Positions 58,656 through 64,000 of a stretch of 64,000 nucleotides of DNA are shown piece after piece. The DNA is from Zonotrichia leucophrys gambelii. Its lineage: Eukaryota; Chordata; Aves; Passeriformes; Passerellidae. Location: positions 16,318,357 through 16,382,356 of the forward strand of contig NC_088178.1 of NCBI RefSeq assembly GCF_028769735.1, written 5' to 3'. The position numbers and the translations under genes are program-made. The notes beneath the pieces are model-generated. The model was not told the DNA's origin. It searched no databases and worked only from the letters and a program-made list of their open reading frames with translations. Within the stretch, counting starts at the first letter, position 1. The number at the start of each line of letters is the position of its first letter.

Positions 58656-61575
58656 GTACGGCACGGCGGCGGCAGCGGCCGCACGGGCTTCGGGAGCGCC
58701 TTCCGCAGGGCTCGGCGGGTGGCTCTGTGCCCTGCAGCCCCGCGCGGGTGAGGCCCGAGCGAGCGAGGGGCTGCGCGCTGCCGCCGCCCGGGGCAGAGCC
58801 TCGCCGGAGCGGTGTGGGCAGCGGGCACCGCTGGGATCCTGCAGAGCGGGGAAGGGGAATCCCTGTTAGAATAACTCCCCGTTTCTGGTTTGCAGTGTTT
58901 GAAACCCTTTTTCCCGGTTCTTAGAATGGCTTTGGGCTGCTAATTCACAGAGCTCGTCAGGCGATGGTATTGCTGGGCATGTCCTTCAGGCCCTCGCTAG
59001 CAGCAAACAGCGAGCACGTGGTGGGGAGAGGAAGAGAAGTGGGTTAGGGCTGGCATTTATCCCCTGGGAGTTGAAAATGGTGCGTTTGTATATTCTCGAA
59101 AACTTCATTGTCATTTCTCTTTTCTGCTTGTCAGATTTAAAATAAGTGTGATGATACAGAGATCTTTTTCTTAAGAGTGGGAGAAACAGCTGTTTTGTTA
59201 GCTAGTTGAAAACATATGGTCATATTTCTAGAGGAATAACATTTTTCACTGATTATTAGTTAAATTGATAAATCTCACATATTGCGCCTGAAAGGTTCCC
59301 TGACTTTGGAGTTTGCCCTGCTGACAGCCAGAAGTTGTTTGGCTGACCGTGTTGTCATGCTTTTTTTGTTCCAGTGAAAAAATGGGATGAATTGTTCAGG
59401 GTTTAGTGTGAATCCGTGAGACTTATTTTCTGTGCGCCTAAAGCTGGGAGTATTATAAGCCAGCCTGGTATAGTGCGCAGTACAGGTGATGCAGAAGGAG
59501 AAAAAGCACAGGCCACAAAGCATAAGGGCTGATAAAGGCTTGCTCTATTTCCAGCTCTTCAGTTAGCATGTGGGTTTTTTTCTTTCAAGCATCTACAGTG
59601 TTGTAATGTGTGTGTGTTTGGGGATACTCCCCATGGCTTGTGTTGTTTTGTCTGCCATCTTTCCCAATCCAGGATATTTGTATTTTCTTTCTCTCCTTTC
59701 AAGGTGCACTTAAAATAGCTGTTCCTGAAAATGCTGATGGATGGCCTGGTGCCTGGTTTTTGAGCAGGCACTTCCATAGCCCAGTAAGGTGCAAAAATGC
59801 TCCCTTATTGACATGTGTTTTTTACTCCTTTCAGATGTGAAACCTGTAGCAAAGAAGAAGCCAAGTACAGATGTCCACGATGCATGAAATATTCGTGCAG
59901 GTATCTGTTATCTGAACTAAACAGTTTTGGTTATTTCCCCATTCACGTGCTGAACATGTTAATTCCTATTTTTTTGTCATTTCAGCCTGTTGTGTGTAAA
60001 GAAACATAAGCTTGCACTGAGCTGTAACGGAGTCAGGGATAAAACAGCGTTTGTCTCTGTAAATGAATTTACTGACTTGAACCTTCTGAGTGGTAAGAAC
60101 ATATTGTGTGTGTTGTAAAACTCCCTGGTTTTACTAGGCTGGTACTACATTTTTCTTTGTTCCATTTAACCTTCAGATTATCGTTTCCTGGAAGATGTGG
60201 GAAGGACAGCTGATGCTGCTGCTCGACATTGTATCGTGCATAGTCCAGCAACAAAAAGACTTGTGAGTTTTTGATTCTCCTTTTGCTCTGTTGGAATTAG
60301 GGTTGGCTACCTTTGAATTCCCACTGAGGTAGTCCCAGTCCAGATTCCAGAGCTGGTGCCTCTCTTTTGAAGGTATGAATGACCCTGAATTTTAGAGCCA
60401 GAAATCAAAAGAAGTCTCTAGGTTTATGCAGCAATAGTATTGATGCCTACATCCAGTTGCTTGGAAGAAAAGATCACTGACATTTTTTAAAATTTATGTG
60501 TGACCACTGTTGCTGTTGGATGATAGATGTGTGTTAAGAAAGTCTGAATTTTTGCTTCCTTACACCTCCACAACTTTTGAATTTTTAAGTACACACTTCC
60601 CAGGTAAGCAATGGATTTAATAATCACCTAAAAATTGTTATGTCGTTCCCTATATACCAAATGAAGACAGCTAGAGCTCTTCAAAGACTGAGTCTAAGCA
60701 AGAGTGACATAAAAGATAGCCTTCTGAGGGAGAAGAGGTTTTTGCTGAAGCACTTCTAGCAACTAAAAACAATGAACAAACAAACAAAACCCAAAAAAGC
60801 CCAACCAACTCTGCTCCAAAATATTTTGACTCATTAAATCACAAAAATGCATCAAGGCCATTTTGTTTGCTAGTCTTTTGAAGATACCTTGAAATATAGC
60901 CCTACACTCAGGACTCACATTGATGACAGAATAAATTCAGAAGAGTCCAGCTTCCTCTCTGGCTGGAGTCATATTCTGTGTGTGTGTATTGAGCACTGTG
61001 ATGTCCTGGAAATGTGTGCTGAAGGTGGGGAGATGCTGCACAGGTGCCAGTTTTGGGGGTGTGGTACTGGGCACATTAATGGGATGATGCCATTAGTGGT
61101 GCCTTTAAATCAGAATTTGGCAGTGGCTGGGATGGTGCTTGTGTGTCCATTGTGCCAGCAGGTTTTTAACCCAGAAAGCATCCTTGTGGTGATATTACAC
61201 CCACTGTGACTTCCATGGTATGCTGAAGAACTTCTGCTATGAGGAGGTCATGGACATGTTCTTTTTTAATAGTAAAGAAGCTTACAGAAATGTTTCAGAG
61301 AGTTTCTAGGCAGAGTTAATTTTTTCATTTGGGATTTTTTTTTAAATTAAGAGTATTTCATTAAATATAGTCTTTTCTATAATATTCTCATAATTCCTGA
61401 CAGCTTTTTATTGTGTAGTTTTCAGGAGTTTATATATTCAAATTTTTTTAAACGTTTTTAATTTTTTCCAGTTATACTTCTTGAGGAACAAAGCTCGAGG
61501 GTGTAATATTGAGCTAAAAACACTGCCTGTTGGATTCACAAAAAGAAAAGAAAATTCTACCACCTTCAGTTCCAT
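58585..61575 (+). CDS. ZNHIT6: ZNHIT6 (BCD1), box C/D snoRNP assembly factor, 5' part (5 exons, 3' end outside window)
   Basis: Five coding exons give 144 codons plus two bases. The protein acts in the nucleus in assembly of box C/D snoRNPs with the NOP58/15.5K, NUFIP and R2TP machinery (family knowledge). The HIT zinc finger occupies residues 25-59 with all eight ligands: C25, C28, C37, C40, C45, C49, H53 and C59. It is followed by the family stretch [20 protein letters not shown], then [16 protein letters not shown], and by [10 protein letters not shown]. The start is the first ATG after an in-frame TGA at 58321. Only 24 residues precede the finger, against about 220 in human, so the acidic N-terminal region is missing here. 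Exons for the C-terminal half (the conserved WHVKLQFP region onward) are not in the window. Confidence 0.94.
58656..59834 (+). other. ZNHIT6 intron 1
   Basis: The first 200 bases are the tail of the CpG island; the rest is AT-rich. No repeat family recognised. Confidence 0.65.
59835..59900 (+). CDS. ZNHIT6: ZNHIT6 exon 2 (first half of HIT finger)
   Basis: 66 bp, reading [20 protein letters not shown] then C. It carries the first five zinc ligands. Acceptor ttcag, donor gtatct. Confidence 0.95.
59986..60092 (+). CDS. ZNHIT6: ZNHIT6 exon 3 (second half of HIT finger)
   Basis: 107 bp, reading [20 protein letters not shown] onward to DLNLLS. It completes the finger (C-x3-C, then H-x5-C). Acceptor ttcag, donor gtaaga. 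The flanking introns are only 85 and 84 bp. Confidence 0.95.
60177..60262 (+). CDS. ZNHIT6: ZNHIT6 exon 4
   Basis: 86 bp, reading [20 protein letters not shown] onward to SPATKRL. Acceptor ttcag, donor gtgagt. It corresponds to the human [13 protein letters not shown] region. Confidence 0.94.
60263..61471 (+). other. ZNHIT6 intron 4, 1.2 kb
   Basis: Nothing recognised apart from a short TG run near 60977 and T-rich DNA before the acceptor. Confidence 0.6.
61472..61575 (+). CDS. ZNHIT6: ZNHIT6 exon 5
   Basis: 104 bp, reading [20 protein letters not shown] then [14 protein letters not shown]. Acceptor tccag, donor gtgagt; ends in phase 2 (bases AT). The last few residues (TTFSS) diverge from the human protein, so the exact donor is slightly less certain than the rest. 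Confidence 0.9.
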
Positions 61576-64000
61576 GTGAGTCTTCAGCTGGTTACAGTCA
61601 GCAGTATGTTGAGCGTATAATGATGAGAATTTGACTTCATAGCAATATGCTTGCTTTGAAATCTGTTCGCTGCACCTTGTTTTGCAAAAGCTGTTTAATA
61701 TTTCATGCTTTGTTTTCATTTTCTTTAGGTTCTTTGAGCTTGGTTTAACAGCTTACATGACTCATGCTTTATTTTGAAAATGCTAACACCTGGGTAATGG
61801 AACAAAGAATCCATGCTGTTGCGAATTTTTCTTTTAATTAACACTTGGGCTTTATGCTGGAAAAACAAAATGCTTCTTTGGAGGTTTTGTGATAGAGGAT
61901 TGATTGATGTAGAAAGCTTGCACAAATCCCTGTCTGTGAAAAGGCTGACTTAAATCTGAAGAGGTGCTTCAGAACCCAAGTTGCATTCTGTGATGGGAGT
62001 TGCTGTGCTGGGGAAGGGAAACGTTTGATACAGCACAGCTTAGAAGGACAAGTGCAGACAGATACAAATTCAGGAAGAAGGCTAAGGAAAATTTAAACAT
62101 TTCTTCCTTTATCCATGGTGTGTTTTTTCCCTGATATACAGAGATTGTATTTTAAAGTGTTTTCACAGTGAAAATACTTTGAATATTTTCACAGTGAAAA
62201 TGAAAGAAATTACAAAGTATTTCATTGTGACAGGAATCAGGTCTGCAGTTCAGCTCAGTAGTATACTGGGGTCAAATAAAAATGCCTTCTCAGCATCTCA
62301 CAGCAGTGACAGCCTTGATGGCTCGTATGCCCGTGATGGCTCCTTTACTTGTTTTGTTCCTGGTCTCAGTTTTGGTGGCCATTTATGTTTTCAGGATGTG
62401 TTTTCCCTCTGTTCTGGGAGCTGTGCACTCCACGGTGCTGGTCTCTGGGTGGCCACCAGAGGTCTGTCTCTGACAGAGTAAAAACCCACCTGGAAACTGC
62501 TCAACACACCCACCTGGGTCATTGAGGCTGCTCTAGGGAAAAACACAGGCAGGTTTGGTTTTGTAGATTTTAGCAGAACGTTAGGCATCAAATAGATGTA
62601 GAAGTATAACCTTTTAAAGTTACAAATTTTACCAGTTCTGTTGGAGAAAACCCAGACTGTGGGTGTCACAGGACTTCATGCCACCCATAACATTTTGTTT
62701 AATATCACATTGAAATGAGGTCAAGCTGTGCAAATAGTCATATATCCATTATATGAGCTTAGCACCTGACAGTGCTCAGGGTCTGGTGTGTCCCTCTCCT
62801 CCCCTTCTCGTGCTGTTTGTCAGTGAAGATCTGTAGACAGATTGCTCCAGAGGGTGGAGGCTGGAAGCTGCTCAGCATGTGTGCGTGGAAAACTGAGAAC
62901 AGCTTCTCCCATGTCCTTCTGACGCTCTCCCTGCGAGCCAAGCTCTTGGGCAGTACAAGGCAGCAGTGAGAGCAGTCCAGAGCTAGGAAGTACAAGATGT
63001 ATTCTTGTGTCATCCCCTGCCTGTGCCAGCACTGGAGGACACATCTGTGTTGTTTTGAACCGTTAGCCAGACTCTTCACTTCCTGGATTCCATGAGTTTG
63101 TTTGCTAAATCCCATGTTGTGGAAGCAAACGTGCCAATGCTGGGCAACACATGGGTTAGACTGATGTGTTGAATATCTAGGTAATAGAGGGTCATTAGAA
63201 AGTAGTGTCTGAGTCCAGAGTGTGAACTCATGGTGCATCTGACTTCTTATTCATAAATTATTTTCAAAGTGCTGCTTCATGCTACATTTCCTGTGGTGCC
63301 CTTATTTTCAATGCAGCTGAGAGTTGCCCACTGGATGCATTCTTCCATGGAGCTGATGGGGTGAATTGCTGGGATAGGGGGCCTCAGGGAGAAGGGGGAA
63401 AGGTGAGGCCAGGCTGAAACCAAGGGCAGGAGCACCACCTGGGAAGCTCCAGGCAGCAGGTCAAACAGGAAGAGGGGAATGAGCTTGCAAGGCCATGGCT
63501 CCTGTTCCCTGGCAGGAGGTGATGTAGTGAGACACTGAAATGGGGCAGTGCAGTTCCCTGAGCTCTGCAGCTTGTGCTGCCCTGCTCCAGCCCTCCCTGC
63601 TGCTTGCACTGTCCTAGGCATCTCCAGCCAGCTTCCTCCACACTCCACAGCATAGATCTCCCACACCAAATCTTTTTTACCTCTCCTCCCTGCCAAGAGG
63701 GGCCAGAGGTCTACAGACCTCTCTGGTAGCAGGCATGTTTGCAGCCTGGGATCATTTGGTCAGAGGGGTATGTGTGGGAGGAGGAGGAAGTTCTTACATT
63801 AACTCATCCCTTCAGTGTAATTGTGAGAAAACATTACAGCGTGGAGATTTGGGACTAGCATAATTTAGAAGATTGTTATTGTTACACTTTGAGGTACACC
63901 TGGAAGTTCTAAAATGTCAGCTCTAATCCTTAGCTAGGTAGAGATAATTACAGTTATTGTTTGAAGTGTTGATTTTGAGAATATAGCAAGGAGTTTTCTG
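61576..64000 (+). other. ZNHIT6 intron 5 (runs to end of window)
   Basis: No exon matching the conserved C-terminal half of ZNHIT6 was found. Two copies of the palindrome TTTTCACAGTGAAAA lie at 62160-62174 and 62186-62200. The GC-richer part from 62750 on is unassigned. Confidence 0.55.

Larger units (their letters stand above)
58290..58860. promoter_or_regulatory. CpG island promoter of ZNHIT6
   Basis: An abrupt change from AT-rich DNA to very GC-rich, CpG-dense sequence spanning the ZNHIT6 first exon. It includes the palindrome CCGGCGCGCCGG at 58461-58472 and repeated TCCGG motifs. No TATA box is seen. This is typical of a housekeeping promoter with dispersed start sites. Confidence 0.85.

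Noticed and set aside
58226..58828. 200-codon open frame on the - strand across the CpG island
   Set aside because: Open only because GC-rich DNA lacks stop codons. The composition is Pro/Ala/Arg-rich and it is antisense to the real ZNHIT6 exon 1.
59141..59257. Box C/D snoRNA-like arrangement in ZNHIT6 intron 1 (GTGATGA at 59148, CTGA at 59249, short AATAA/TTATT stem)
   Set aside because: Box spacing is long for a C/D snoRNA, no clear C' and D' boxes are seen, and the stem is only AT pairs. Chance is likely.
61729..61778. A possible further ZNHIT6 exon after ttctttag, in phase with exon 5 and reading MFFELGLTAYMTHALF then stop
   Set aside because: It does not resemble the conserved continuation of ZNHIT6 and stops after 16 residues. 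At most an alternative terminal exon, with no supporting poly(A) signal seen close by.
1..64000. CRISPR arrays, bacterial operons, phage or a novel defence system
   Set aside because: All clear genes are spliced vertebrate genes and the repeats are CR1 and simple repeats. Nothing prokaryotic or viral was seen.

Overview
This is a stretch of vertebrate nuclear DNA, most likely from a bird. The genes are split into many small exons with GT-AG introns. The interspersed repeats are CR1 LINE copies, one of which ends in the typical ATTCTGTGATTCTGTGA-type CR1 tail. The collagen introns are short for a vertebrate collagen of this kind. Calling it a bird, perhaps a songbird, is an inference from CR1 content and intron size and is not proved by any single site.

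Positions 3114-56379 (+ strand) carry 38 consecutive coding exons of a fibrillar collagen, the 3' part of COL24A1 (collagen type XXIV alpha 1 chain). Thirty-three exons encode 658 residues of Gly-X-Y triple helix, with one imperfection (Gly-Glu-Asp-Asn-Thr-Val-Pro-Gly, exon 34656-34712). Five exons encode the C-propeptide (235 residues) with all eight canonical cysteines, ending at the TAA at 56377-56379. The N-terminal half of the gene lies upstream of the window. Every helix exon starts with a complete Gly codon and ends after a complete triplet, and all introns are GT-AG. A 3' UTR follows, with a plausible poly(A) signal at 57706.

Less than 0.9 kb beyond that signal a CpG island (about 58290-58860) marks the promoter of the next gene, ZNHIT6 (BCD1), also on the + strand. 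ZNHIT6 is the HIT-zinc-finger assembly factor for box C/D snoRNPs. Its first five coding exons are visible (58585-61575) and the rest lies beyond the window. COL24A1 next to ZNHIT6 is the arrangement known from human chromosome 1p22, which supports COL24A1 over its close paralogue COL27A1. The two genes are not functionally linked: one makes an extracellular matrix protein and the other acts in nuclear RNP assembly.

The rest is intron and short intergenic DNA. Recognisable there are two 5'-truncated avian CR1 copies in sense orientation (27640-28324 and 35897-36240), one or two very old CR1/L3-like relics in antisense (4587-5240; less surely 43600-43780), a 41/42-bp minisatellite (12799-12922), a triplicated 36/37-bp unit that forms a splice acceptor (52233-52339), a near-perfect 37-bp-arm hairpin (49307-49400), and homopolymer and dinucleotide runs. 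I found no sign of an undescribed biological system. The points most worth checking are the hairpin, the triplicated acceptor and the very short N-terminus of ZNHIT6.
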